Origin: Salipiger pallidus
GTDB taxonomy: Bacteria; Pseudomonadota; Alphaproteobacteria; Rhodobacterales; Rhodobacteraceae
Length of the DNA stretch: 64,000 nucleotides
Direction: 5' to 3'
Assembly: GCF_014643635.1 (NCBI RefSeq)
Contig: NZ_BMJV01000005.1
Span: forward strand, 62,274-126,273
Part shown: piece after piece, positions 1 through 7,808 of the stretch
Layout: every line of letters starts with the position of its first letter
Position numbering within the stretch: position 1 is the stretch's first letter
The notes under the pieces: model-generated
The model's input: only the letters and a program-made list of their open reading frames with translations
What the model was told of the DNA's origin: nothing
Databases searched by the model: none
Position numbers and translations under genes: made by a program

Positions 1-271
1 GGCCGGTGGGGATACCCTCGATCTCGGCGCGCATGGTGCGCTCGAAGAGGATTGCGCCCAGCACCTTGTCCGAGGTGAAGTCCGGCGCCGTGATGATGCG
101 GGTGCGCATCTTGTGGATCTCGCCGTACATCTCGGCTTCGCCGTCGTATTCGTCTTCCTCAACGCCGTAGAGCTTGAGGGCCTTGGGGGTCGAGCCACCG
201 GACTGATCGAGCGCGGCGATGAAGCCCTTGCCCGTCGCCATCCTCGCCTTCTGCTCTTCAAAAACGCTCAT
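1..271 (-). CDS. Class I fructose-bisphosphate aldolase, N-terminal part (cut by window edge)
   Basis: The first 90 residues are visible, starting [20 protein letters not shown]. The stretch [17 protein letters not shown] is characteristic of the bacterial class I (Schiff-base, metal-independent) aldolase, which cleaves fructose 1,6-bisphosphate to DHAP and glyceraldehyde 3-phosphate in glycolysis/gluconeogenesis. The gene continues beyond base 1, so the catalytic lysine region is not visible. It is transcribed in the same direction as the P450 gene upstream of it, separated by about 100 bp that contain a hairpin. TpiA, which handles the products, is encoded at about 54 kb. The family call is confident because the N-terminal signature is long and distinctive. 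Confidence 0.85.
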   Translation of the reverse strand, partial: MSVFEEQKARMATGKGFIAALDQSGGSTPKALKLYGVEEDEYDGEAEMYGEIHKMRTRIITAPDFTSDKVLGAILFERTMRAEIEGIPTG

Positions 272-359
272 CTGGACTCTCGCTCCCGTGCTGGAAATGT
301 CTTTCGGGACAAGGCTTAAAGCATGGTTTCAACGTTGGATAGATGCGCCTGCCGGGTTT

Positions 360-383
360 AACGCTAACGCGAGCGCTAGCGTT
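360..383. terminator. Hairpin overlapping the P450 stop codon
   Basis: AACGCTA at 360-366 pairs perfectly with TAGCGTT at 377-383, and the stem can extend inwards. A T-run follows on the plus strand (383-386). No T-run follows on the minus strand, where the P450 gene ends. It may act as a terminator or a 3' stabilising structure; the function is uncertain. Confidence 0.35.
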
Positions 384-1728
384 TTTCGACGCGCAACTCT
401 ATGCCATTTTGCGCCCTCACGGTGAGAAATGCCACCGGGCGCGGCACCTTGTCGGGAAACGCTCTGAGCCGGAAGTCGCGCAGGATGAGCGCCAACATCA
501 ACACCCCTTCGGCCATGGCAAAGCCCGCCCCGGTGCAGACCCGAGCGCCGCTCGAGAACGGCATGTAGGCCTCGCGCAGGCAGGCCCGGCCATTTTCGGT
601 GGCAAAGCGCCCGGGATTGAAGCTGTCAGGATCATCCCAGAGCCGCTCGTGCCGGTGCTGGTGCCACGGGCTCAGCACCACTTGGGCCCCCTTCGGCACG
701 TCGCGGTTGCGGAAGCGCTCAGGGCGAGTGGTTTCGCGCACCATCATCGGCACCGGGGGGTAAAGACGCAGCGTCTCGCGGAAGACATCACGGGTGACGC
801 GTAGCTTCGACAGGTCCGAGAACTGTGGGTCGTGGCCGAGCGCCGCGCCCTCTTCCGCAATACGTTCCTGCCACTCGGGATGCGTCGCCACGAGGTAAAG
901 CGCCCAGGCGAGGGCCGAGGCACTGGTTTCGTGCCCGGCAAGGAAGAAGATGGCCACCTGGTCCACCATCTCCTCGGCGGTGAACGTCTCGCCGGTCTCA
1001 GGGTCGCGGGTTGTCATGATCTTGGTGGCAAGATCGTCGGGGGCGGTGCCCGCCGCGATCTCCGCCATGCGGGCCTCGGTCAGTTGGGTGATGAGGCCGC
1101 GGATGCGGGCGGCGCTGGCGCGGGTGTCTCTGCGGTGCAGGCGCGGCAGCCAGCGCGGCAGCGGCACGAAGGCAGCCACGTTCAGGATGGGCTGACTGCG
1201 CTGGTAGTCGCGAAATTCATGGAATACGCGGGATGCAAGCCGGTCCTCGATGGGCAACGAGAACAGGGTGCGGAATATGATGTCGGCGGCGGCGTGGCTG
1301 GTCTGTTCCTCGATCTCGACCACGCCGCCTGCGCCCTGCCCCAGCCGCGCCACCGCTGCGCGGCTGGCATCGAGCATGGCTGGGAAGGTCTCGCGCAGGC
1401 GCCCCCCCTCAAAGGCCGGGTCGATGATCCGCCGCTGGCGCTGCCACTGCGCACCGTTGGTCAGGAACACTGACTCCCCCAGCAGGGGTCGCAGCCCTTC
1501 GGAGATGCGGGCAGATTTCGGGAAATCGAGCGGCCTCTCCTTCAGCACCGTCTTCACCAGTGCAGGATCGTTGACCATGTAGGACCGGAAGAACGGCGTG
1601 CGGAATTCGGCCATCCATGCCCGGTAGAGCCGCGCCGGCTGGGCCGACAGGATGTCCTGCCGGAACAGCCTGAGGTAGCGCAGCAGCGACACCCGGTCCG
1701 GGCGCGACGGGGGCTTGGGCGGGATCAC
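376..1728 (-). CDS. Cytochrome P450
   Basis: A 450-residue haem-thiolate monooxygenase of the usual bacterial length. Visible motifs in order are the I-helix oxygen-binding AGHETSASALAW, the K-helix ExxR in FRETLRLYPPVP, and the haem-ligand loop FSSGARVCTGAGFAMAE with the proximal cysteine. There is no transmembrane anchor, so it is probably cytosolic and served by separate redox partners, none of which is encoded nearby. I chose the GTG at 1728 because its GTGA overlaps the stop of the upstream hydrolase-like gene, a typical translational-coupling junction; the open frame extends further upstream but only inside that gene. Substrate cannot be read from sequence. The hydrolase neighbour suggests a shared pathway, which is inference. 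Confidence 0.9.
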   Translation of the reverse strand: MIPPKPPSRPDRVSLLRYLRLFRQDILSAQPARLYRAWMAEFRTPFFRSYMVNDPALVKTVLKERPLDFPKSARISEGLRPLLGESVFLTNGAQWQRQRRIIDPAFEGGRLRETFPAMLDASRAAVARLGQGAGGVVEIEEQTSHAAADIIFRTLFSLPIEDRLASRVFHEFRDYQRSQPILNVAAFVPLPRWLPRLHRRDTRASAARIRGLITQLTEARMAEIAAGTAPDDLATKIMTTRDPETGETFTAEEMVDQVAIFFLAGHETSASALAWALYLVATHPEWQERIAEEGAALGHDPQFSDLSKLRVTRDVFRETLRLYPPVPMMVRETTRPERFRNRDVPKGAQVVLSPWHQHRHERLWDDPDSFNPGRFATENGRACLREAYMPFSSGARVCTGAGFAMAEGVLMLALILRDFRLRAFPDKVPRPVAFLTVRAQNGIELRVEKR

Positions 1729-2963
1729 GGCGCCACCGAGGTGAATTTCGACACCGGCACGTCGATGCGGCTGCCAGATGGAGGGCGCTCTGAGTAACGC
1801 GTGCCGAGGGTCAGTGGCCCAGCGGTGATACGGAAGTAATCGTAGTCGAGCGGTGCGTCGAAGGCACACAGATACTGGAAATGCAGGCGGAAAAAGCGCC
1901 AGCGCAGCTGTTTCCAGCGCGCGGGACTCAAGGACTTGGTGAACTGGGCCGAGAACACCAGCGGCCAGCGCTTGTCCTCTGGCGCAACGCCGCTCACCGT
2001 GACCGGATCGCACAACGCGAAAGCGCAGCCGTCGCCGGGGGCAGTCACATCGACCCATGTGAGCTCGTCGCGCGCCGACAGGTAGGCGAGGTCCGCCCGC
2101 AGGCGCCATGCGCCGCGCAGGAAGGACACCATGGGCACGACCTGCCCGAGGCTCAGGAAGGACAACTTCGGCCCCGTGGCAGGCACCCTGCCCGACCGGA
2201 TGAGATCCGCGAGGATCGACACCCCCAGATGCGCCCCCGAGCTGTGGCCGACCACCAGCACCTCGTCCGCGTCGCTCGCAAGCGCCTCGGCGATGATCGC
2301 GGCAAACTGCGCCATGCGCGTCTCAAGCTCGGGCGGGTTGGCACCTTTGTGCCTCGCGGAATAGGCGTAGTCGTGCATGAGGTAATAGGCAAACAGCTTG
2401 CCGTCGCGGGCCTTGAACCAGCGCAGGACCAGCCCCACCACGACGGCCCAGAGCGCTGCCCCGATGATTGGCGCGGCGATGCCGATCCATGGGCTGGCGA
2501 GCGACGCGATCCCGAACGCGGCCCATCCCAGCAGCACCGCCAGAACCAGTTGCGCCAGCAGCATCCCCACCGGGTAGAGCGCCGCGATCACCGGCCCCTT
2601 GCGCAGCCGCATGAGCCGCCGCAGCGCGCCGGTGGCGATGTATTCCCACGCGGTCAGAAGCAGTTGCAGGTAGGTTGCGGGGATGGTGCCTGACATGGAG
2701 CCGCGCACGATGTCGGACCAGACCAGCACCTGCACCTCGGCCTCGACCTCGACCTCGGCGCCCTCCTGCCGCGAGGACACCGCCCAGCCATAGGGCCCGC
2801 TGCCCTGCCGGGGCCGCAGGTCCAGATCATAGCCAGAGATCGCCGCCTGTGCGGCCCCTTCCTTGCGGTAGAGCTCGCGGTAGCGGCGGGGGTGTATGGG
2901 ATCGTAGCCGGGGATGTAGAACACCTTGCGGTGGCTCACCTCCTGGCGCTGCGCCGCCTCCAT
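1725..2963 (-). CDS. Membrane-associated alpha/beta-hydrolase-like protein
   Basis: A 412-residue protein. The N-terminus has VFYIPGYDPIHPRRYRELYR, resembling the first strand and oxyanion region of an alpha/beta hydrolase. A nucleophile-elbow-like GHSSGAHLG (GxSxG) lies in the second half. Between them are two or three hydrophobic segments (around VIAALYPVGMLLAQLVLAVLLG and the segment after it), so the protein is likely membrane-embedded. It looks like a conserved Rhodobacterales hypothetical protein with a lipase/esterase-type core. The acid and histidine of the triad cannot be placed confidently. Its stop codon overlaps the GTG of the P450, so the two are probably co-translated. Substrate unknown. 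Confidence 0.7.
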   Translation of the reverse strand: MEAAQRQEVSHRKVFYIPGYDPIHPRRYRELYRKEGAAQAAISGYDLDLRPRQGSGPYGWAVSSRQEGAEVEVEAEVQVLVWSDIVRGSMSGTIPATYLQLLLTAWEYIATGALRRLMRLRKGPVIAALYPVGMLLAQLVLAVLLGWAAFGIASLASPWIGIAAPIIGAALWAVVVGLVLRWFKARDGKLFAYYLMHDYAYSARHKGANPPELETRMAQFAAIIAEALASDADEVLVVGHSSGAHLGVSILADLIRSGRVPATGPKLSFLSLGQVVPMVSFLRGAWRLRADLAYLSARDELTWVDVTAPGDGCAFALCDPVTVSGVAPEDKRWPLVFSAQFTKSLSPARWKQLRWRFFRLHFQYLCAFDAPLDYDYFRITAGPLTLGTRYSERPPSGSRIDVPVSKFTSVAP

Positions 2964-3055
2964 GCCGATTGCCTGCCTGTCCTGCCCGTGTTGCGGACAA
3001 TCTTAACCGATCATCCCGGCAAGAACAGGGCGCGAATTGGCCCCCTTCGAGGATC

Positions 3056-3808
3056 TCAGCCCAGTTGGCCCAGTGAGGGGAAGGTTTCAAGCAGCCAGAA
3101 GGAGAAGGCCGAGAACGCTCCCGTCAGCAGCGCCAGACCCACGGCGATCAGCAGCACACCCATGACCCGCTCGATCATCTTCATGTGCCGTTTGATGCGG
3201 TTCATGAAGCCGATGGCGCGGGTCAGGAACACCGCCGCAAGCAGGAACGGCAGGCCCAGCCCGCCAGCGTAGACCGCCAGCAGCAGGGTGCCGCGGGTCA
3301 CCGACGCCTCGGAGGCGGCCATGGACAGGATCGCGCCCAGTTGCGGGCCGATGCAAGGGGTCCAGCCGAAAGCGAAGGCAAGACCCAGCACATAGGCCCC
3401 GAAGGCCGAGCCACCGGTTTCTCCGGTTTCGATCCGCGCCTCGCGATCCAGGAACGGGATACGGAAGACATGCAGGAAATGAAGCCCAAAGATGATCACC
3501 ACCACGCCCGAAATTCGGGCCAGAAGCAGTTGGTTCTGCAGGAAGAACGTTCCCAGCCACGACGCGGTGAAGCCCAGCAGCACGAAGACCGTGGAAAGCC
3601 CCAGCACGAAGAACACCGCAGCCATGACCGCCCGCAGCCGCGCCCGGCCGCCAGCCTGCATTTCCGACAGGCTGACCCCGGACATGAACGCGAGGTAAGG
3701 CGGCACGATGGGCAGCACACAAGGGCTGAGGAAAGAGATCACGCCCGCCAGCAGAGCCACGAAAATGGCCGGCGCAAGGCTGGCGTCGATGAGGTCAATT
3801 CCGAACAT
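3056..3808 (-). CDS. ccdA: CcdA-type cytochrome c biogenesis / thiol-disulfide transporter
   Basis: A 250-residue, roughly six-helix membrane protein of the DsbD/CcdA family. It moves electrons from cytoplasmic thioredoxin to periplasmic thiol proteins used in cytochrome c maturation. The two conserved cysteine motifs are visible: ISFLSPCVLPIVPPYL in the first helix and FGWTPCIGPQLGAIL in the fourth. Length matches free-standing CcdA rather than the larger DsbD. I chose the ATG at 3808 (MFGIDLIDASLAP) because residues upstream of it do not resemble the family. It has the same orientation as the two genes downstream, with a gap of about 90 bp, so it may or may not be in one transcript with them. 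Confidence 0.88.
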   Translation of the reverse strand: MFGIDLIDASLAPAIFVALLAGVISFLSPCVLPIVPPYLAFMSGVSLSEMQAGGRARLRAVMAAVFFVLGLSTVFVLLGFTASWLGTFFLQNQLLLARISGVVVIIFGLHFLHVFRIPFLDREARIETGETGGSAFGAYVLGLAFAFGWTPCIGPQLGAILSMAASEASVTRGTLLLAVYAGGLGLPFLLAAVFLTRAIGFMNRIKRHMKMIERVMGVLLIAVGLALLTGAFSAFSFWLLETFPSLGQLG

Positions 3809-4258
3809 GGGCTTCGCATAGCCTAAAGTGTCAGGCCCGTCACCTGCGCTGACGTCACATCCCCGTGGACGGATTGGTACGTTGCCCCGCATGCGACATC
3901 CGCACCGCCGGTCCGGAGTGATATTGCGGCAAAGCGGCAGGGTCCGCGTCTCGGAGCGCGGCGGTGAATGACTGTCAAATCATTCCGGCCCGGCTGTCGC
4001 TGGCTTGGGATGGCGGGGGCTTCCACCCGAGAAACCGCGCGCATTCCGCCCCGACTACGGCGCAATTCGTCCCGAAGATCTTCGCACATCGGCGCTGGGA
4101 CTCCGCGCGCCCATCCAGACAAACGCGGGATAGGCGGTTCGGCGGCGGACAAACCTCAGACCCGGCTGGGTGAACTATCGGGTGGCATCGCTACACAAGC
4201 CCATTCGGTAGGGCTGCGCCCAGCGATGTCTCATGGCCCCGCCCCAATCATCGATCGC
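3809..4258. other. Intergenic stretch, no supported gene
   Basis: About 450 bp between the ccdA start and the rne terminator. Short open frames exist on both strands but have no recognisable domain, no convincing ribosome site and overlap one another. The part next to ccdA should hold its promoter; I could not identify convincing hexamers. Confidence 0.5.
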
Positions 4259-4265
4259 AAATGAA

Positions 4266-4292
4266 AACGCCCCGGCCATGGGCCGGGGCGTT
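4266..4292 (-). terminator. Rho-independent terminator of rne
   Basis: A perfect 12-bp stem, AACGCCCCGGCC (4266-4277) with GGCCGGGGCGTT (4281-4292) and a 3-nt loop. On the minus strand it is followed by TTTTCATTT, about 25 nt past the rne stop codon. Confidence 0.88.
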
Positions 4293-4315
4293 CCGTGATC
4301 ATCATGCGGTAAAGC

Positions 4316-7180
4316 TCAGCCTACAGACCACCAACCGCGGCGCTTGGGCTTGTTCTCCGCCGGAGCGGGCTCGGCCGCCTCCTCCTCCGGCGCGACGGGG
4401 GCAACCGGTGCCTTGGCAGGCTCCGGGGCCGGTGCCTCTGCCGCGGGCCGGTCTTCGGACTGCGCAGGCTCTGCCTCGGAAGCCTGTTCTGCTACCGGAG
4501 CAGGTTCCGCTGCCGGGGCGGGTTCCTCGGCCGCAGGGGCCGGATCTTCGCTGGCAGCTGCGGGCTCGGCAACGGCTTTGGCCGCGGCAACGGTCTCGGC
4601 CACTTGTTTCGGAGCCGCCTCAACGACCTCGTCGGACACCACCGGTGCAACGACCTCCGGAGCGATCTCGGCGGCAACGGCGGCGTCCTCGACGGGCGCT
4701 GCCTCTTCGGAAACGGCAACCGTTTCTTCAGCGGCAGGGGTCTCGGGAGCGATGGCTTCGGCAACCGGAGCCCCGGTTACGTCAGCACCAGGTTCGGGGC
4801 CGACCTCGGGGGCCGCGTCGGTCGCGTCGGTCGGGGTCTCGTCGGTGGCCTTCTTGCGCGAGCGCGACCGCGAGCGGCTGCGCTTCCTCGGCTTTGCCTC
4901 TTCGCCGTCACCTTCGGCTGCGGCCTCGGAGTTGCCCTCCTGCGGTGCATCCCCGGTGGAAGCAGCCTCCGCCGGAGCGGCGTCTGCTGCCGGTGCGGTT
5001 TCGGAATCATCGGACCCGTTCTCGCCGTTCTCGTCACCGTTCTCGTCATTGTCCCGGTTCTTGGACCGCGAGCGGCGACGGCGGCGACGGCGCTTCTTGG
5101 GCTTATCGTCATCATCCGAGGGCGCGGACGGCGCGGTTTCCTGAACCACTTCTGCCTCGGGCTCGGCCTCGTACGCTTCGGGCGCCTCGTCCTCGTCCTC
5201 TTCGGCGTAGGTGCCGTCCTCGTCGATCTGGTCCATCAGCGAGGTATCCACAGACACAACCGGCGCGACGACCTCGGGGACACTGCGCGTGGCGGTCTTG
5301 AACTTCTCCATGGAGAAGTCCGGCGACACCAGCGCGGGATCACCTTCGATGCGCACGGCCATGCCGTAACGCGCCTCGATCATGGCGACATGTTCGCGCT
5401 TCTGGTTCATCAGGTAGTTGGCGATGCCCACCGGGCATTTCAGCAGAACCTCGCGCGACCGGCCACGAGTGCCTTCCTCTTCGACCTGGCGGAGGATGTT
5501 CAGCGCCATGTTGTCATCCGAGCGTACGAGTCCGGTGCCGTGGCACGCGTGGCAAGGCTGGGTCGTGGCCTCGATCATGCCGGGGCGCAGACGCTGGCGC
5601 GACATCTCGAGAAGGCCGAAGCCAGAGATCCGGCCCACCTGAATGCGGGCACGATCGGTCTTGAGCTTGTCCTTGATCTTCTTCTCGACGGCAGCGTTGT
5701 TCTTGCGCTCGTCCATGTCGATGAAGTCGATGACGATAAGGCCCGCAAGATCGCGCAGACGCAGCTGGCGGGCCACTTCTTCGGCAGCCTCAAGGTTGGT
5801 CTTGAGCGCGGTTTCCTCGATCGAGCCTTCCTTGGTGGCGCGGCCCGAGTTCACGTCGATAGCCACAAGCGCCTCGGTTACGCCGATCACGATGTAACCG
5901 CCGGACTTCAGCTGGACCGTCGGGTTGAACATCGACGACAGGTACGATTCCACCTGGTAGCGCGCAAACAGCGGCATCGTATCCACGTAGTGCTTCACGT
6001 TTTTCGCGTGGGACGGCATGATCATCTTCATGAAGTCCTTGGCGATGCGGTAGCCCTTTTCGCCTTCGACATGCACCTCGTCGATCTCGCGGTTATAGAG
6101 ATCGCGGATCGAGCGCTTGATGAGGTCGCCCTCTTCATAGATCTTGGCCGGCGCGATGGATTTAAGCGTCAGCTCGCGGATCTGCTCCCACAGACGCTGC
6201 AGATATTCGTAATCGCGCTTGATCTCGGTTTTGGTGCGCTTGGCACCGGCGGTCCGGATGATCAGGCCCGCACCCTTGGGCACGTCGATCTCGGTCGCGA
6301 TCTGCTTGAGCTTGGACCGGTCGGCAGCGTTGGTGATCTTGCGGGAAATGCCGCCACCGCGCGCGGTGTTGGGCATGAGCACGCAGTACCGGCCTGCGAG
6401 CGACAGGTAGGTGGTGAGGGCCGCGCCCTTGTTGCCACGTTCTTCCTTGACGACCTGGACCAGCAGGATCTGCCGGACCTTGACCACTTCCTGGATCTTA
6501 TACTTGCGCGGACGCGGTTTGCGGGCCGGGCGGATCTCTTCCTCGGTGTCGTCATCGGCCACGGATTCGATGCTGTCATCGCCGTCCGAGATGTCGTCAT
6601 CACCGTCGTCGTCATCGTTCTGACCGTTCCCGGCCGCAGGCGTCGTGTCCGCGGGCGCCGAAATGGCGGCGTCGGTCACTGCAGACGTTTCGGGCTGTGC
6701 CTCTTCGCCCTCGCCGAGGTCGATGGTCTCCATGCCACTGATGTCATCGGAGTCACCGGCGGCCTCGCCGGTCACGGTCTGATCGTCGGTCTTCGTCGTC
6801 TCTGCCTTGGAGCGCGAGCGCGACCGCGAACGGCTGCGACGGGACTTGGAGCGCTTTTCCTTGTCGTCCTCTTCGGCCTCGGCCTCGGCGGCAAGGGCAG
6901 CCTCTTCCTCCATCAGCGCCTGACGGTCGGCGACGGGGATCTGATAGTAATCGGGATGGATTTCCGAGAAGGCGAGGAAGCCGTGCCGGTTGCCGCCGTA
7001 ATCGACGAAGGCCGCCTGAAGCGACGGTTCGACCCGGGTTACCTTTGCGAGGTAGATGTTGCCAGCAAGCTGGCGCTTGTTCTCGGACTCGAAGTCGAAT
7101 TCCTCGACCTTGTTTCCGTCCACCACCACGACGCGGGTTTCCTCCGCGTGGGTGGCGTCGATGAGCATTTTCTTTGCCAT
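4316..7180 (-). CDS. rne: Ribonuclease E
   Basis: A 954-residue endoribonuclease and likely RNA-degradosome scaffold. The S1 domain starts at about residue 37 and is split by a charged insertion at about 91-225 rich in Arg-Ser repeats and Asp runs. The RNase E/G catalytic core follows, with metal-binding aspartates in AIDVNSGR (Asp442) and LIVIDFIDMDE (Asp485). The Zn-link is PCHACHGTG (Cys543, Cys546). After about residue 650 the protein becomes acidic and Ala/Pro/Glu-rich, with basic RNA-binding patches (KKRRRRRRRSRSK and a second RS-repeat tract), ending KPKRRGWWSVG. I chose the ATG giving MAKKMLIDATHAEETR, the family's usual start. A long leader and a hairpin precede the start (see 7181-7808). 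The terminator is at 4266-4292. Confidence 0.97.
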   Translation of the reverse strand: MAKKMLIDATHAEETRVVVVDGNKVEEFDFESENKRQLAGNIYLAKVTRVEPSLQAAFVDYGGNRHGFLAFSEIHPDYYQIPVADRQALMEEEAALAAEAEAEEDDKEKRSKSRRSRSRSRSRSKAETTKTDDQTVTGEAAGDSDDISGMETIDLGEGEEAQPETSAVTDAAISAPADTTPAAGNGQNDDDDGDDDISDGDDSIESVADDDTEEEIRPARKPRPRKYKIQEVVKVRQILLVQVVKEERGNKGAALTTYLSLAGRYCVLMPNTARGGGISRKITNAADRSKLKQIATEIDVPKGAGLIIRTAGAKRTKTEIKRDYEYLQRLWEQIRELTLKSIAPAKIYEEGDLIKRSIRDLYNREIDEVHVEGEKGYRIAKDFMKMIMPSHAKNVKHYVDTMPLFARYQVESYLSSMFNPTVQLKSGGYIVIGVTEALVAIDVNSGRATKEGSIEETALKTNLEAAEEVARQLRLRDLAGLIVIDFIDMDERKNNAAVEKKIKDKLKTDRARIQVGRISGFGLLEMSRQRLRPGMIEATTQPCHACHGTGLVRSDDNMALNILRQVEEEGTRGRSREVLLKCPVGIANYLMNQKREHVAMIEARYGMAVRIEGDPALVSPDFSMEKFKTATRSVPEVVAPVVSVDTSLMDQIDEDGTYAEEDEDEAPEAYEAEPEAEVVQETAPSAPSDDDDKPKKRRRRRRRSRSKNRDNDENGDENGENGSDDSETAPAADAAPAEAASTGDAPQEGNSEAAAEGDGEEAKPRKRSRSRSRSRKKATDETPTDATDAAPEVGPEPGADVTGAPVAEAIAPETPAAEETVAVSEEAAPVEDAAVAAEIAPEVVAPVVSDEVVEAAPKQVAETVAAAKAVAEPAAASEDPAPAAEEPAPAAEPAPVAEQASEAEPAQSEDRPAAEAPAPEPAKAPVAPVAPEEEAAEPAPAENKPKRRGWWSVG

Positions 7181-7554
7181 GTTTTCCGTCTGCACGGCGC
7201 AAGCGCCCCTCCTCCCGGAGGGGGATGAAGAAGCGTTGCGGCGTGGCTTGTCTGGGCGAGTTGCGGCGCTTGAGGTAAACAGCAAGCGGCACGGGAAGAC
7301 GTATCGCCTTCGCCCGGGTGCCTGATCTGCTGCGCGCGCTTCATCGCGTTTCTTCTCCGACGCGGGTTAGGGTCCCTTCCGGGTCGCCCTCCAGCGCCTG
7401 TTTACGGCCCGAAGCCAAGGGTATCCCTGTGGCGGACCGGGCGGTCTTCGGGTGGCCTTTCGGCCCGATCGGTCTGTTCCGGGTCCCTTATGTGCGGGGA
7501 CGTCGCCGAAACAGCGAAACTCTCATGGCCTGCGTTACGCATGGCCTGACTGTC

Positions 7555-7584
7555 AGCATAGAGGGAAGGCTGTGGAAAACACAA
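7555..7584 (-). promoter_or_regulatory. Candidate sigma-70 promoter of rne
   Basis: On the minus strand TTGTGT (-35, 7584-7579) is followed after 18 bp by TATGCT (-10, 7560-7555). It would give a leader of about 370 nt for rne. The hexamers are imperfect and this is unconfirmed. Confidence 0.35.
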
Positions 7585-7642
7585 TATCCAATGTGACACC
7601 GCCGCAAAGAACCCAAACCACAGAACCTGCATGTTTCTTGGG

Positions 7643-7665
7643 CGTTAACGGAAATGAAACGTTTC
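7643..7665. promoter_or_regulatory. Paired palindromes upstream of the NCS1 permease (candidate operator)
   Basis: Two perfect palindromes lie close together, CGTTAACG (7643-7650) and GAAACGTTTC (7656-7665), about 145 bp before the permease start. They could be an operator for a dimeric regulator. No regulator gene is adjacent. Confidence 0.3.
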
Positions 7666-7808
7666 GCCTGCCCACCCGCTCGGCATAGTCTGGGCCGACG
7701 TGGTGGCCGGGATGGCCGCGGACGTGTGAAGCGGCTTAACTCAGCCGTAGGTTGAGACGCAACGGCCATTCAAAGGCCACCTGAAAGACGACAAGCAGGA
7801 GAGACCCC

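Larger units (their letters stand above)
7181..7808. other. rne leader and rne/NCS1 divergent intergenic region
   Basis: About 630 bp without a supported gene. On the minus strand it would give a long rne 5' leader. Close to the rne start codon is a hairpin, CCCCTCC (7206-7212) with GGAGGGG (7217-7223); on the mRNA its 3' arm is GGAGGGG, so a Shine-Dalgarno-like run is buried in the stem. In enterobacteria the rne leader mediates autoregulation, so a similar role is possible but inferred. The plus-strand side holds palindromes (7643-7665) ahead of the NCS1 permease. Confidence 0.5.

Noticed and set aside
4604-7228. A long plus-strand frame across rne
   Set aside because: It is antisense to rne and consists of Val/Leu/Gly/Arg-rich mirror sequence.
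7670-7808. A riboswitch in the leader of the NCS1 permease
   Set aside because: Several short stems can be drawn, but I found no conserved core of TPP, purine, guanidine or other riboswitches.
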